In this document: positions 48,763 through 60,735 of the stretch, piece after piece | How the letters are laid out: the number at the start of each line of letters is the position of its first letter | How positions within the stretch are numbered: position 1 is the stretch's first letter | NCBI RefSeq assembly: GCF_022605165.1 | Contig: NC_063077.1 | Location: 1-64,000 of the forward strand | Origin: Purpureocillium takamizusanense | Lineage: Eukaryota > Ascomycota > Sordariomycetes > Hypocreales > Ophiocordycipitaceae | Length of the DNA: 64,000 bases | Reading direction: 5' to 3' | Made by a program: the position numbers and the translations under genes | The notes under the pieces: generated by a model | What the model saw: only the letters and a program-made list of their open reading frames with translations | What the model was told of the DNA's origin: nothing | Database searches by the model: none

Positions 48763-50526
48763 TCATGCAGCCTCCGATGCGTCCTTTTCTTCGCTCGCCG
48801 GCGCCTGCTGCTGCTGCGGGCCGGGACGGAAGTCGTTCCACTCCGGGACGAAAGCAAACAAGAACCCAACGCCAAGCAGGGCGATGGCGATGGCGAATGA
48901 CACTTTCAATCCGTCCATGTATGCCTCAAGAACACCATGCAGCTCGTCGCCTGAGAACTCGACACGCAACTGGGCAGCACCTAGATGAAGCAGCGCACTC
49001 GGATCGACGTTTGGCGCGTGGACGAGAATCCTCTTCACCAATGTAGAGGCGAAGGCGGCTTGTGCGCACGCAACGGAGAAGGAGCCGCCAATGATCTGGA
49101 AGAACAGAGTGATGGCGGACACAGAGGATATGTCCATGGGTGGCACGGCGGCTTGGTTGGCCATGAGGGGGATTTGCAGCGTCATGCCCATGCCCATACC
49201 TGCGATGAGCTGGAATCCGACATACCTGCCGGCCGAAGTATCGAGGCCGAATGTGTACATGAGGCCTGCGCCGATGGTCGCAGTGGCGGCACCAATGGCC
49301 ATGAGCGGCGCCCAGGATCGACCGTACACCGAGACGACAAAGCCTGCCGCAATGCTCAGGAAGCAGCCGATGTTGATGGGCAGGTTCCGGACGCCAGACG
49401 CAATCGGCGACGCCCCTTGGACCGACTGGAAGTAGATGGGAAGGTAGTAAATGAGGATGAAGAACCCGCCAGACACGAAGAAAACATGAGCGCAATTCGC
49501 CCACACACGCCGCATCCTCATCAGGCGAGGCTCGAGGATGGCCCGCTCACCCATGTACAGCTCGTTGCCGACAAAGAGCGCCGAGATCAGGACGAATCCG
49601 ATAATGGTGCCAATGACCGTGCTGTCAGACCAGGACTTAAATGAGCCACCCCATTGGAAGGCGAGAATGAAGCACACGACGGCGGCCATGACCAAAAATG
49701 TCCCGACAAGATCCATCTGTAGGATCTTTTCCCTCATCGTCGCCGGTTGGGGCTGCGCCGCCTTGGGCGTCTTGTAGAAGAGGAGAATAATCGCGGCAGT
49801 GACTCCACCGATGGGCAGGTTGATCCAGAAGCACCACCGCCATGTTACCGACTGCGTCAGGGCGCCACCGATCAGGGGTCCAGCGAGCGAGGCCACGGCG
49901 TAGGTAGCGCCCCCCAGGCCCATGAATGCCGGGACGTACTTGGGCGGCGCCGAGAACGCTATGAGAATAAAGACACCTGCCGTGACACCAGAGGCGCCAA
50001 GGCCCGTAATGGCGCGGCCGACGACGAGCGCGGTACTGTTGGGGGCGAGAGCGCAGATGAGGCTGCCCACCTCGAAGATGAACATGGAGAGGAGGAATGT
50101 CAACTTCTTGGGAAAGTACTTGAATATCTTGCCCCAGGTTGACTGAAAAGCTGCGGAAACCAACATGATGGCGGCGCCGTACCAGCTGACGTCCTTGATG
50201 GTGTGGAACTCGTTGGTGATGTAGGGAATCGCGGTCGCAAGAATCGTGGTGTCGAGGTTTGCGGCGAACAGAGCCAGGAACAGGCCGATCATGATGAAGG
50301 CCAGGGCGCGAGGACCTGGAAAGTCGGAGGTGTCCATGACCCATCCTCCTCCTCCTCCTGAGGCGTCGGCCGCATCATCCTCTTGTTGCGGCTTCTCATC
50401 AACTGCGGGCTCCTGCATGTGTTCGCTGGGGTTGTTGCTCGTGCTGCAAGAGTTGACTTCTTTGACGGGCAGCCCGTCAAGGGGCTTTTCGGTGTACTTT
50501 TGGGCCATATCGGCGGATTGGTCCAT
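48763..50526 (-). CDS. gliA: MFS multidrug exporter (GliA-like)
   Basis: Single exon, 587 residues. A polar N-terminal tail of about 75 residues with a Gly run precedes about 14 membrane segments, as in the DHA2 drug:H+ antiporter group. Motifs seen: NLDTTILATAIPYI at the first helix (the LDxTIV signature), GRAITGLGASGVTAG after helix 4, and WRWCFWINLPIGG. It should reside in the plasma membrane and export the toxic disulfide product, contributing to self-protection together with the GliT-like oxidase. The acidic, Gln-rich C-terminus is cytoplasmic. The start at 50526 is the first ATG of the frame. Confidence 0.93.
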   Translation of the reverse strand: MDQSADMAQKYTEKPLDGLPVKEVNSCSTSNNPSEHMQEPAVDEKPQQEDDAADASGGGGGWVMDTSDFPGPRALAFIMIGLFLALFAANLDTTILATAIPYITNEFHTIKDVSWYGAAIMLVSAAFQSTWGKIFKYFPKKLTFLLSMFIFEVGSLICALAPNSTALVVGRAITGLGASGVTAGVFILIAFSAPPKYVPAFMGLGGATYAVASLAGPLIGGALTQSVTWRWCFWINLPIGGVTAAIILLFYKTPKAAQPQPATMREKILQMDLVGTFLVMAAVVCFILAFQWGGSFKSWSDSTVIGTIIGFVLISALFVGNELYMGERAILEPRLMRMRRVWANCAHVFFVSGGFFILIYYLPIYFQSVQGASPIASGVRNLPINIGCFLSIAAGFVVSVYGRSWAPLMAIGAATATIGAGLMYTFGLDTSAGRYVGFQLIAGMGMGMTLQIPLMANQAAVPPMDISSVSAITLFFQIIGGSFSVACAQAAFASTLVKRILVHAPNVDPSALLHLGAAQLRVEFSGDELHGVLEAYMDGLKVSFAIAIALLGVGFLFAFVPEWNDFRPGPQQQQAPASEEKDASEAA

Positions 50527-51568
50527 TGCTGGACGGGTGGAGTTGGTTTATTAGGGTGTTGTTGATCAAGTCTGCGACCGCAAGGCTCCCTGGCGGATGA
50601 TCAGCGTAATAATGGAAGCTTCGTATTAGGTGCTTTCCTGGCCGCAATGAAGTATGCAAAATTTCCAGACCAGCTCAGGTTGAAAGAAGCTGGAAGAATC
50701 CTGCGCCTCGTGGCTGAAGGATCATGGAAGACTAGCCGACACCGAGCTTCAAAAAAACCTCCTAATAAAATGAAGATGGTGCCTGCTCTTTCATGTATTC
50801 CATGTTTTAGCGTACGCCCACGCTCGATCTCCCTGCATTAGCCTGCGCTGGGAGCAACGGCCCGTTGCGTGTTACCCACCGAGACAAGGGAAAGCAACAG
50901 GTTCCGTGAAGGTGCGGGGAGAGGAAGCGCACCGGGCGAGGATAACTCCCCAGCAGGCCTCTGTGGTGAGACATCCGTTAGCTCGGCCACTTTTACGGCC
51001 AACGCGCACACGGTGTGGTAACTCTCCGCAGACATTCCCGGGTTTGGTCCAACCGGAAAGTTTAGCGAAAGAATGTGCCCGAGGTGCTACCACATTGGTG
51101 TGTGTGGTTTCACGAGCAAGCCTTGCGAGTTGATCTGCCGGCATATGTCGTCGCAACGGGTGCGGCAGCCCGATAAGCTTATGGGGGCCTTGGGGGCCAT
51201 CCGGGTGCATGTTGCGGACCTAAATGTGTCCGAAAAAAGGAGTGTTTGGTCAGCTCGGTGACGCAATGGCTGAGGAGCTGTCTCACAGAGTCCAAAGCCA
51301 ACATAATAACCTGGAAGCGTGGGAGCTGGACTTGCGCAGTGCGTCAGGTCGTTGGTCGTGTAAGTCGCTACGGACACATTTGAGTCGCACAACCAACATA
51401 TGGGCTGATTGGCAGGGCTTTATCTTGCGGAAACAGTTGGACAGGGTTCACGAGACCTGAGGTTTCCAGTCTTATTACTTGTGAATGGAAGTTGGAAGAA
51501 GAGCTTGGCAAATTGTCAGGTCATGGGCCGACGTGCAAACACTCCAGACCCTCATCGTCAGATGAAAC
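50527..51568. promoter_or_regulatory. Exporter promoter region with CGG-C-CCG palindrome
   Basis: No supported gene. The exporter promoter lies at its left end. The perfect palindrome AACGGCCCGTT at 50856-50866 is an inverted CGG pair with one base between, the architecture bound by Zn2Cys6 dimers. The right part is the 3' flank of the O-methyltransferase. Confidence 0.45.
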
Positions 51569-52908
51569 TTACGCCGGGCGGAGATCAATCGCCTGGACCC
51601 ATGCGTTCCTCAGCGGATAGATCCTATCAATCTTCCACCCGGCCTCCTCCATAAGCTTCCGCCACTGCGCCTCCGTACGTTCCTGTCCGTTGGCCGTCAT
51701 CATCATGTTGATGTCTCCGTACCGCGAGAGCCTCCCCATACGACCATCCGACAGAATGGACTCGAACACGACGAGGCGACTGACGGGCCCCGGCACAATT
51801 GCCTTTCGGACATTGCGCAGGATCGTGGCCGCCGGCTCGTCAGTCCAGTCGTGCAGACACCACTTCATGACGTAGACCTCGGTGGGTGGCACCCATTTGA
51901 GAAAGTCGCCGCCGATGAGGTTGGCTTGCGGGACGCGGTCTGTAAGATCGTCAAACGTGCCGCCCTTGGAGAAGAGATCGGAGCTGTGCGCAATGACATG
52001 GGGGAGGTCGTAGATGCTCCCCCGCATGGTGGGGAAGCTGCGCAGCAGCGTCGCGATGAAGGAGCCGCCGCCGCCGCCGAGATCGAGCACAGTCTTGTCC
52101 ATGACTTCGGCCCACGGGTAGTCCTCGACGATGCCGGGCGCCATGGCAGACGCGCCGCCGCCCAGCGTGCGGTGCAGCCGGGGCATCCATCCTTGGCTAT
52201 TAAAGTACTCAAACATGTTCAAGTCGGTGTCGAAGTTGATCTGCGCCGCCCATCGAGTGGCATCGCTCTTGACCGACTTGGGGATGCCGCGGGCAATGTC
52301 GTAAAATTCATTGCCGTATAGGTCGACCCAATTGTGCCACTGCGTCCAGTGGTCCGAACGGAGGAGCGTGGAGACGTGGGTGTTGGCGTATTCTCCCGTG
52401 CTAGAGTTGTAGCTGAAGATGCCGTTGTTGCGCAGCGGCATGAGGACCTGCCCGAGGCGATCTGCGCGAGCATTGCTTGCTTTGGCAAGTTCTTGGATGT
52501 TTAATGGGCCGTTGGCCAGGATATCGGCCAGATGGAGCTCGTTGGCCGCGACGAGACATTTGGTGTCGGTGTAGCCTGAAGGACATAAGTGACCACGGTC
52601 AGCACGAGGATGCCCACGGACAACTTGCGCAATGACAAGGCCCGCCATCATCACATACCCAAGAAGTGGTCAGCGAGAATCAAGTGCGCCGGTTGAAGCA
52701 GCTGCTCCACCTCGGCCAAGAGGTCGACGGCGTCGGAAGCGAGACCCGCGATGGCCTTGTCCGGGAGGCGCGTGTCATCGTGCAGTGCGCTTTGCAGCGC
52801 AGCAGCTGTTGCGGGAGACTTTAGCGCGTCGAGTGCCGTACGTAGCGTCTGCTGCAGATTCCCAAGCGCCGTAGCGAGACTATCCTCGCCAAAAGGCTGA
52901 GACGACAT
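51569..52908 (-). CDS. gliM: O-methyltransferase, COMT-type (GliM-like)
   Basis: Exons are 52908-52659 and 52575-51569 (83-base intron), 418 residues. An N-terminal helical dimerisation/winged-helix region is followed by the SAM-binding glycine loop DLGGGGGS, a GDFLKW motif and MKWCLHDWTDE, where the His is the expected catalytic base of plant-COMT-like O-methyltransferases. Typical fungal members are about 400 residues long. In the gliotoxin cluster GliM methylates a hydroxyl of an intermediate; the same is likely here. It is divergently transcribed from the GliT-like gene, so the two share a promoter region. Confidence 0.9.
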
Positions 52909-53384
52909 GGTTTCGGGTTGGGTTGCGGGGGCTTGCTCTAGCTCTAGTCGGATTGACGCAAGGAGATTCTACGATCAGTAGTGACACTGACAGATGTTCT
53001 TTGCTTCCTGCCGGTGACATCAGACTGCCAGTTGCCAGGCTTATTATCTACGCCGCACGGCTTCCAGCTCTCGTGCCCGTCGCGCATCGCCACGGCTGCA
53101 AGGAGGCCGTGACGGACTTACACCAAAGCCTAATCCAAACGTTGGCCCCCAAGCGGCGGCCGATACGGCGCGGCCCGTTATGTAATAAAGCTCCGGCCCG
53201 GATACATTTCTCTGGCAATGCTTTCCATTTGTCGGGGCCTTGACACCCTTTTCCTTTGCTCGCGCAACCCCCGGCCAGGGTCTGGAGCTGGCCGCCGATG
53301 TCAGTCAGACGTGGGGTTTCAATAAAATCGACGCTCTTTGGACTAGCAGCAACGATGCCGTCGTTGGCGCCGCCTACATTAACC
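52909..53384. promoter_or_regulatory. Divergent promoter, O-methyltransferase / GliT-like gene
   Basis: 476 bases between two divergent start codons. It contains CGGCCCGTTA at 53171-53180, a copy of the inverted-CGG motif, and a nearby CCGGCCCGG at 53192-53200. A bidirectional promoter responding to the cluster regulator is likely but inferred. Confidence 0.5.
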
Positions 53385-54567
53385 ATGCGATTCTACCTCA
53401 GCGCCGTCTCACACCTCTTTCTGGCCACCCAAGCCCGCGCTTGTCTTGCATCGACAGCCTCCAAGGTGTACACACAGTCTTTCCACAGCAACGCTACAAT
53501 CAACATGCCCGCCCTCGACGTGCTCATCATCGGTGGCGGCCCCGGCGGCCTCGCCGTCGCGACGGGCCTCGCGCGGCAGCTCTACACGGCCGTCGTCTTC
53601 GACTCGGGCGTCTACCGCAACGCCCGCACCAAGCACATGCACAACGTCCCGACCTGGGACCACCGCGACCCGGCGGACTTCCGGGCCAAGGCGCGTGCCG
53701 ACATCCTTGCGCGCTACGACACGATCCAGTTTGAGGAGACCAAGGTAGAGTCGGTGCGCCGCACGGACAACGGGCGCTTCGAGGCCACCGACGCCAAGGG
53801 CACGACTTGGACTGGCAAGAAGATTGTCCTGGCCTCGGGGGTGCGCGACATCTACCCCGACATCCCTGGCTACGATGACGTCTGGGGACGCGGCGTGTAA
53901 GTGTGAAGCGAACCTCGTACGGAATTTGACTGACTGGACACGGGTGGCCAGCTACCACTGCCTGTTCTGCGATGGCTTCGAGGACCGCGACTCCGCCTCG
54001 GCCGGCGTCCTCGCCATTGGCGACATTGCCAAGCTGCCTCCCGCCCTGCACCTCGCCCGCATGGCGAAGCGGCTCGCCAAAAAGGTCATCATCTACACCG
54101 ATGGCTCCAAGGAGTTGTCCAGCCAGCTCGTGACGGCGCTGGGCAACGACACCATCATATCCATTGACGAGCGCCGCGTCACAAAGCTCCAAAAGGTCAA
54201 CGATGACTCGTCCGAGACGATTGTGCATCTCGACGACGGCACGAGCATCTCGCACGGGTTTGTGGTACGTCGATTGACCCCTGTGCAGACCCTCTCATCA
54301 GGCGTCTTCAGCGCAGTGACCTAATTGAACCCTTCCCCACAGGTCCACAAGCCCAAGGGCCAAGTCAGCGGCCCCTTTGTAGAGCAGCTGGGCCTGGAGA
54401 TCAATGAGATGGGGGTCATCAAGACGAACCAGCCCTTCTACGAGACAACTGTTCCTGGAGTCTTTGCGGTCGGGGACTGTGCGGCGCCCATGCCTGCCGT
54501 GGTGAATGCGTTGGCGATGGGCGCGTTTGCCGCCGGTGGCCTCGTCGCCCAGCTTGGAGCCGAGTGA
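53385..54567 (+). CDS. gliT: GliT-type dithiol oxidase (thioredoxin-reductase fold)
   Basis: Exons are 53385-53896, 53952-54264 and 54343-54567 (introns of 55 and 78 bases). A start at 53505, just before the FAD-binding strand, gives 309 residues; a start at 53385 gives 349, with a hydrophobic, signal-like N-terminal extension. Motifs: FAD dinucleotide-binding loop [14 protein letters not shown], the redox pair in CLFC (first codons of exon 2, [10 protein letters not shown]), and the second FAD motif GVFAVGDCA. In ETP producers this enzyme uses O2 to oxidise the dithiol to the bridging disulfide and so also protects the producer. It is the most diagnostic gene of the cluster, along with GliI and GliG. 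Convergent with the GliI-like gene. Confidence 0.93.
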
Positions 54568-54749
54568 GGGGGAGAGCCTACCAAGCACGAAGTACATAAT
54601 TAGATGATCAATTCTTCTCATTATTAGTCAAGCCCTTCATCATTGCATGCTGAAGCCAGATGTCGTTGATTGGTTGAATGAGAATTGATTTCAGAGGGCC
54701 ATCTATTCATGTTCCCTACATCCGACCTACATCATCATTACCATCCAGG

Positions 54750-56399
54750 TCATTCAAGTCCCAATGTTTTCCCAATGCGATTCAGCGCATCCTCTAGCAC
54801 CTCAGCCGGCATCGCGAAATTGATTCTCGCCCATCCGTCCATCGGCTCTGGAGTGTCGCTTTTCCCGCGCATATGGAAACTCTTGCCAGGAGAGACGAGC
54901 ACCGAGGCCTCACGCCGCAGCACATCAATGACATCCTCACCCTCGTGCCCCGAGACAGACATCCTTCGTCGCTTCATGTTGGTCGGATCATCTTCCTGTT
55001 GGCCTTGGGATGACGATGCAGCCGCAGTCTCGTCACGGCTGCGCCGCTGCAGATCCCCGACCTTAACCCCAAGATATGCGAGCACGTACGGGCCGCTCGT
55101 CGCTGGAATAAAAGGCACACCCCATTTCTGCAGCCGGCGAGACATAATCTTGTGATGTTCCCGCAGTCGCTGTCGGTTCTGGGCGACGAGCGCATCGAAT
55201 GAATCAGAGGTCAGCAGGGCAGACGTAACTAACATGGAAATGGTCGGAAGTTGAGTTGTCGACAAGAGGCCAAGGGACGTTGTGAGGAGCGAAGGCCCTG
55301 CAACTGTCGCGTAAGCCTCCGATGAGTCTCCGTTTGTCTCACTGCTCACTGGGCGTCGTCTCGACACATGAACGCCCATGCGGAACCCACTTGATCCAAG
55401 GTCCTTTGAGGTGCTCCAGATGACACTAATTGGAGGCGTCTTATCGGCCTCGAGCTCGAGCGCAAGGGCAGAAACAAACGGCACAGCGTGGTGCTCCTTT
55501 GATCCGTTGACAGCGGTAGCCTCTGGTGTCCCGCCACCATTCTCCCCAAGACTCGTCACTCCATTTGTCTCAGGCAAACTCTCCGTCGCTGAAAAGTCCG
55601 AGATTGCATAGACTTCATCAGAGATGTAATGCAGCCCGCGCTCAGCACACCAGTGGATTGCCTCCTGCAAGATGTGTCTGGGGTAGCACCGAGCAATCGG
55701 ATTGTGAGGGTTCGTTATCACCAAGGCCTTGACACAGTCCTCGTCATCACAGTTCTCGATTGCTCTTTGGAGTGCCGGAACCAGTGACTCCGAGAGCAGG
55801 TCTTCCGGCTGGTCTAGTAGGCACACAGCATCGGTATACACCGGGATGATATTGATGTTTGGGCGGAGCACGAAGTGAAAGTCGAATCCACCTTCATCTC
55901 AGTGTCAGTGATCATGTCGGCTCAAAAATGGAGCGTGCGGCAACTCACTCCAGTACGGTGCCAACACCAGGACACTGTCGCCTACTTCGCAGAGACTAAA
56001 CAGTAGCGAGTCCAGGCAGCTGCTTGCCCCGGGCGTGACGACAATGTCCCTAGTCTCTACCCTGGACACGGGGTCAAAGTATTTGTTGAAGAACGCGGCA
56101 AAGGCCTCTTGCAGCTTGGGGTCGCCACCAAATCCATCCGGATACGACAGTTTCTATACACGGTGTCAGGGCACGCCCACCCGCGAACGAAGCGACACAT
56201 TAGTAGCACCTACCGCCTCCGTCAAGTTCTCCTGGATGGCGGTCTTGCAAATCTCGACAATTTCTGGGCGTAGCAGCCAGTTCTCTGCTGTTGCGAGGTC
56301 AATCTTGCGCGTGGCGCTTGTACGCTCTGCAATCGTGGCGGCGATCTTGGGTAGGATGGCCGAGGCTGTCTTTTGCATTCGCGACGATAGTTCCGCCAT
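54750..56399 (-). CDS. gliI: PLP-dependent C-S lyase (GliI-like aminotransferase fold)
   Basis: Exons are 56399-56214, 56153-55949 and 55891-54750 (introns of 60 and 57 bases), 510 residues. The fold is that of class I aminotransferases/ACC synthase: AENWLLRPE near the N-terminus, GASSCLDSLLFSL (cofactor phosphate binding), NPHNPIARCYP (the Asn of the PLP pocket), SDEVYA (the Asp/Tyr pair) and the Schiff-base lysine in STSKDLGSSGFRMG. An insertion rich in Arg/Ser (around SQGQQEDDPTNMKRRR) lengthens the C-terminal part. In gliotoxin biosynthesis GliI cleaves the carbon-sulfur bonds of the bis-cysteine conjugate to give the free dithiol, which GliT then oxidises. Confidence 0.92.
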
Positions 56400-56867
56400 G
56401 GCTGTGTAATATTCTGGGCTTATTCTTTGATGTAGCTTTGGTTTGACATTGAATCGTTATGTTCATCAAAGTAATGCCTAATGCAGTCGTTGGCGACGGT
56501 CTGGTGTTCAGGGTTCGGATACTTGCACGGCCAAAGCATTCGGTTAGCGCAATCGTCAGCAGCCGGCTTCAAGTACCCGACAGCAAAGCTTATCGCTGAG
56601 CACTTGTAAAGCAAACGGCCCGGTCCGCTCAGGTGCGCGTGGCTTCTTGCGACTCGACCCAAGCCGCGGTCACCATGGGTAAACCGGGACCCGGAGTCTT
56701 GACCTTCTACGGCATCCTGTCATAGCTGCCATATATGGATGTCTTCAAAAGTCATTCCTCGCCCTAGGTGTCAGATTGGCTTGACTCATAGGTACATCAA
56801 TAGTCCAAATTTTATCACGATTTTCGATATCACAACAAAGACAGCAGACGTCCTTACACTACACAAA
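56400..56867. promoter_or_regulatory. Divergent promoter, GliI-like / GliG-like genes
   Basis: 468 bases between divergent starts. AACGGCCCGG at 56614-56623 is another copy of the inverted-CGG motif. Joint control of C-S bond cleavage and glutathione addition would make sense, since both act on the same intermediates. Confidence 0.5.
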
Positions 56868-57859
56868 ATGGCAACCGCGGCCGTGACTATGACCAGCACC
56901 AACGACGATCTAGCCCACATGAAGAACCCTGATGTTGTCGAAGGGGATCCCGAGTTTGACGGGAGGGTTATAATCTACGTCATCAAAGGTGAGGACGCAA
57001 CCTCAATCACAACCGACACGCAAAACGAGGCCGCAACAGTCATTTGACGTATCACACAGCCGACGAGACTTCGTACATCAACTACATCAAGCCACTCATT
57101 CTGGCGCGAGAACTGAACGCCCCGCACCTTCTGGCCATCATTGACACGCACAGCCAGTGGTACTATTCCATCCACCCTGAGCGTTACGTGCCGGCCATCC
57201 GCGACAGGGACCCGGTCACCGGGGAAGACGCCGTCGTTTTTGAAGGCACGGCATGTATCCAGTACCTTGCCGACCGGTTCGACAAGGATGGCGATTGGAC
57301 TGGCCGGACGGCAGCTGAAAAGGCGGCCGTCATGTCCTGGACCGAGTACCAGACCGCCGGGATAGGGTATGCTGGCAGCGCGCCCTCGGGCGTCGACGAC
57401 GCAGCAAGATGTGGTTGTCGGCATGGCTAACACATGTTGCAGCGCCACCGCCAAGTACTGGCTCTATTTTCTGCGCGGATACCCCACCAGAGCAAACCCA
57501 GTCCAGCTGCCTCGCACCATTGAGAAGTAAGTACGCTTGTGATGCCATGTTGTCGACGCCTCGGGCGGCCGGTCGGTCGGTCGCTAACTATGGTCACCGC
57601 AAGGCTTCACTCCAACACCCTGAAGCAATGGGACGTGTTGGAGCAGCAGCTGTCAAAGCCCGGGCAGGATTATGTTGCGGTGGGCCACCGCCCGACGCTG
57701 GCCGACCTGGCCTACTACCCATTCGCCATGCCGTGGATGTTCAAGTTCCTCAGCGTGGACATCAAGGACTGGCCGCACATTGAGCAGTGGGCCGCGAGGA
57801 TGTCGGCGCGGCCGGCGTTCAAGGCCGTGCTGGAGTCCGCACCAACCATTGGGCACTGA
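56868..57859 (+). CDS. gliG: Glutathione S-transferase (GliG-like)
   Basis: Four exons: 56868-56988, 57060-57366, 57443-57526 and 57604-57859 (introns of 71, 76 and 77 bases), 255 residues, a normal length for the family. The thioredoxin-like N-terminal domain includes DETSYINYIKPLILARELN and the glutathione-binding (VF)EGTACIQYLADRF segment, where the expected Glu-Ser pair reads Glu-Gly-Thr. The C-terminal helical domain contains GHRPTLADLAYYPF, the conserved Asp of the N-capping box. GliG adds two glutathiones to the oxidised diketopiperazine, which brings in the sulfur. The first in-frame ATG after a stop-free leader was chosen; the frame is open upstream to 56739. Confidence 0.9.
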
Positions 57860-59077
57860 AGAAGAGCAAGACAACAGGAACATGAAATGTTTCCGACCTG
57901 GAGTTAGCAATGCTGTGCGACTGAGTACTGTAGTTACAACATACACAGAGTGCTCAAAATGTTTCCGGTGCGTAATGTTACTCGAGGGGCAATCTTTCCG
58001 TAATGTCTCCTGATTTCCCGATTCGGAGCATCGGCCCGTTGTAAGTAACGGGCCAGGCCGGATGAGTGGGTCTGTCCGAACACGGCTTAGCCTATCAGCC
58101 GGCACGGCAACCTGATCGAGACCAATCCCTCATCCTGGCTGTACTGGCCGGGGAGTAGCAGCTTCCATTGGGCGTTCTTGCGTCGAATCCTGGCTTCCTG
58201 TAGCTCCAGTCATACCCGATTACCAAGGCCTGTCACTAAGCTCATAACACAGACACGGTTCTAGTGCCATCGTCTTTCACCATTGTCTCTCCGTCTCATG
58301 TCCAGGGAGTGAAATGACCTGCCCGGGATCTAGGCTGCCCAGCCTGGCATTTACATAAACGGTGAGCACCTGAGGATGTTTCGGTGCCGCGGACAGGCCT
58401 TCATAGCGGTGGAAAGCTTAGTTGATAGACATTGATGGAAATTTAAACCCTATTATTCTACGCACCAATTGGTTCCTTAGTTCATCTCGATCCGACTACA
58501 TCGTTGTGTGCTAGGAATAGATGTGAACGGCAAGCGTCAAGGACACGGCTTTCTTTCGACTTGGAGCGGGTGTCAACTATGACACCGACATGACGGCAGC
58601 TCAAACATACTGAGATGAGGCCCATGTGACAGGGTATGTTGATGTTGAGGAAACGGCTGTAAGCTAGTGCAATGCCCAACACGGTGTCATGGACTTTTGG
58701 CCCAGCGGCAGGCAGGACATCACTCGGGGCCGCCGTGGTGGTACGTCGACCTGAACTACACCAGGCCACTAGAAGGCTAGTCGAGTCTTTCGAGAACACC
58801 GAGACGAGGCTTTCCCTGGGCCGGCCGGCATTTACCACCGGCCCACTTGAGTCGGCCATCAGCTCCGTGTCCGTGCGTACCCTGCAGGAGTTATGGTATC
58901 CATTAGATGACAGGCCCTAGTATAGAGCACGAGACGGCTTTAACGCCATGTCCGCAGTCAATTGCTTGGCCTGAGTGCGATTGACTGTGAGATAGAAACC
59001 GAGTAGTCATTTTGGGCACTGCACCCAATACATGCTCTCTCAAAGGCCACCCAGCATATTCGTCGACCCCAGAAGTC
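57860..59077. promoter_or_regulatory. Intergenic region with inverted repeat, upstream of P450 2
   Basis: No supported gene in 1.2 kb; the frame at 58482-58859 (minus) has no motif. GGCCCGTT (58033-58040) and AACGGGCC (58047-58054) form a perfect 8-base inverted repeat with a 6-base spacer, built from two copies of the motif seen in other cluster promoters. It could equally act as part of the GliG-like gene's 3' end. Confidence 0.45.
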
Positions 59078-60735
59078 ATGGAACTCACCATCATTCCGGT
59101 ACAGTGGCAACTATTGCTGCCCTTTATCACGATATTCTCTTTTGCACTTCGATGGAAATCCGTGCGCCATGCTGTTCAGTCTCGATTTAACAATACCATA
59201 TCCTGGCTCCTCAATGTATGTTGCTCTACAACTTCTTGGAGACTGGTACTCACCAAAGATCAGCTTCTCTTGAATGCCTGGCACCCAGTGCGTCATGTTC
59301 ATGACAAATCGAGACTTCCCACTGTCCCGTACGAGTTTCCCAACGGACAGGGCGACGCAGCAAAGTTCCTGCATGGTGCGGAAAATAGCCTCATATGGCA
59401 GAGACGCTACGGCTCACTCTACCGTATCTGGTCGGGCATGACGCCGGAAGTGTAAGGAGAAGCTCGCCCCTTAGTACTCTCCCTGCTGCTAACAGTGCGA
59501 TGGTCAGGGTCCTAACGAAGCCAGAGCATATACATGACGTGTTCAAAGATTCCGATAGACATCTCAAGGCAAAGAACAACAACTCGGGATACTTTCTTGG
59601 CGAACTTCTTGGCAAGTGCGTAGGCCTGGTCAGTCAAAATGAATGGAAACAGCTGCGGTGCGTCTGCGAAGTCCCTTTCGTAAGATCAAGGTCAGCTACG
59701 TATCTTCAGCAGATGGAACGACGCACTGAACGCCACTTTCGATACATCTGGGAAACATCATCATTGTCAGAGTCTGTTATAGATGCAGCACAGGACCTGA
59801 AGATGCTTCCATTCTGGATAGTCGCTGAAATACTCTACGGAGGCCTAACCACAGACATGGAGAGACAACTTGCAGCCCTGGCGCCAGTACGAGAGAGCCT
59901 CTTCCAGTACTTTCTCAAAGGCGGCGTTACCCGATATGAGTGGTCCAAGTATCTCCCAACGGCTGCGAATCGAGACCTCGCAGAGTTCAAGTCCCGCTGG
60001 GCGACCTTCAATCGGCAGGCACGCACTCGAGCTCACACCAACACCCCGATTGCAACATACTATAGTGCTATCGACGAGGGTACACTGGACGAGGAATCCA
60101 TTCTTCATACCCTAGATGAAGCGCTCTTCGCCAATCTAGACGTCACGCTGGGCGGCATATCGTGGAACCTGGTGTTCCTTGCCGCATACCCCGACGTGCA
60201 AACTCGGCTTCGCGCAGAAGTTGCTGAAGAGCGCGCAAAGGCTCGCGATGGCAGCATCTTCGAATCCTACATTCTGCGTTCCGATACGTACGTTGCAGCG
60301 TGCATCTCGGAGTCCTCCCGACTGCGGCCGCTGGCTGCCTTTTCGGTGCCACAGGCCGCACCAACAGGAAGGGTAGTGGGAGGGTACTATTTTCCTCCTG
60401 GCACCAACTTCATCATTGATTCATATGCGCTGAATCAGCGCAACGAGTACTGGGGCGAGGATGCGGAAAAGTATCACCCGGAAAGGTTTCTCGAAAGGAG
60501 CGCTGTCAAAGACAGGTACAACTTCTGGCGCTTCGGCTTTGGACCGCGGCAGTGCATGGGAAAATTTGTTGCGGACATGATGATAAGGGTACTACTGATA
60601 CACTTGGTCGAAAACTATGATCTCGGGATGCTTGACGCGGATAAGGAGTGGGAAAGGGATCCCGAAAACTGGATCAATCACCCGTTGATGAAGTTGAGGT
60701 GCGAGTTGAGGCGGACCAAGGGCGACGGTACGTAG
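59078..60735 (+). CDS. Cytochrome P450 monooxygenase 2 of the ETP cluster
   Basis: Exons are 59078-59451 and 59496-60735 (44-base intron with GCTAAC branch point), about 537 residues. An N-terminal anchor (LLLPFITIFSFAL) is present. Further motifs: ExxR as ESSR, HPERFL, and the heme loop FGFGPRQCMGK. The overall pattern (LPTVPYEFPNGQGDAAKFL before the first domain, FPPGTNFIIDSYALN) looks like P450s of the GliC/GliF group in ETP clusters. GliC hydroxylates the diketopiperazine alpha carbon to make it reactive to glutathione; a similar role is likely but inferred. The segment 59,217-59,290 may hide another intron with a weak donor; the frame is open either way. Confidence 0.85.

Noticed and set aside
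58482..58859. 125-codon minus-strand frame between the GliG-like gene and P450 2
   Set aside because: No motif, overlaps a plus-strand frame, and lies in a likely promoter.
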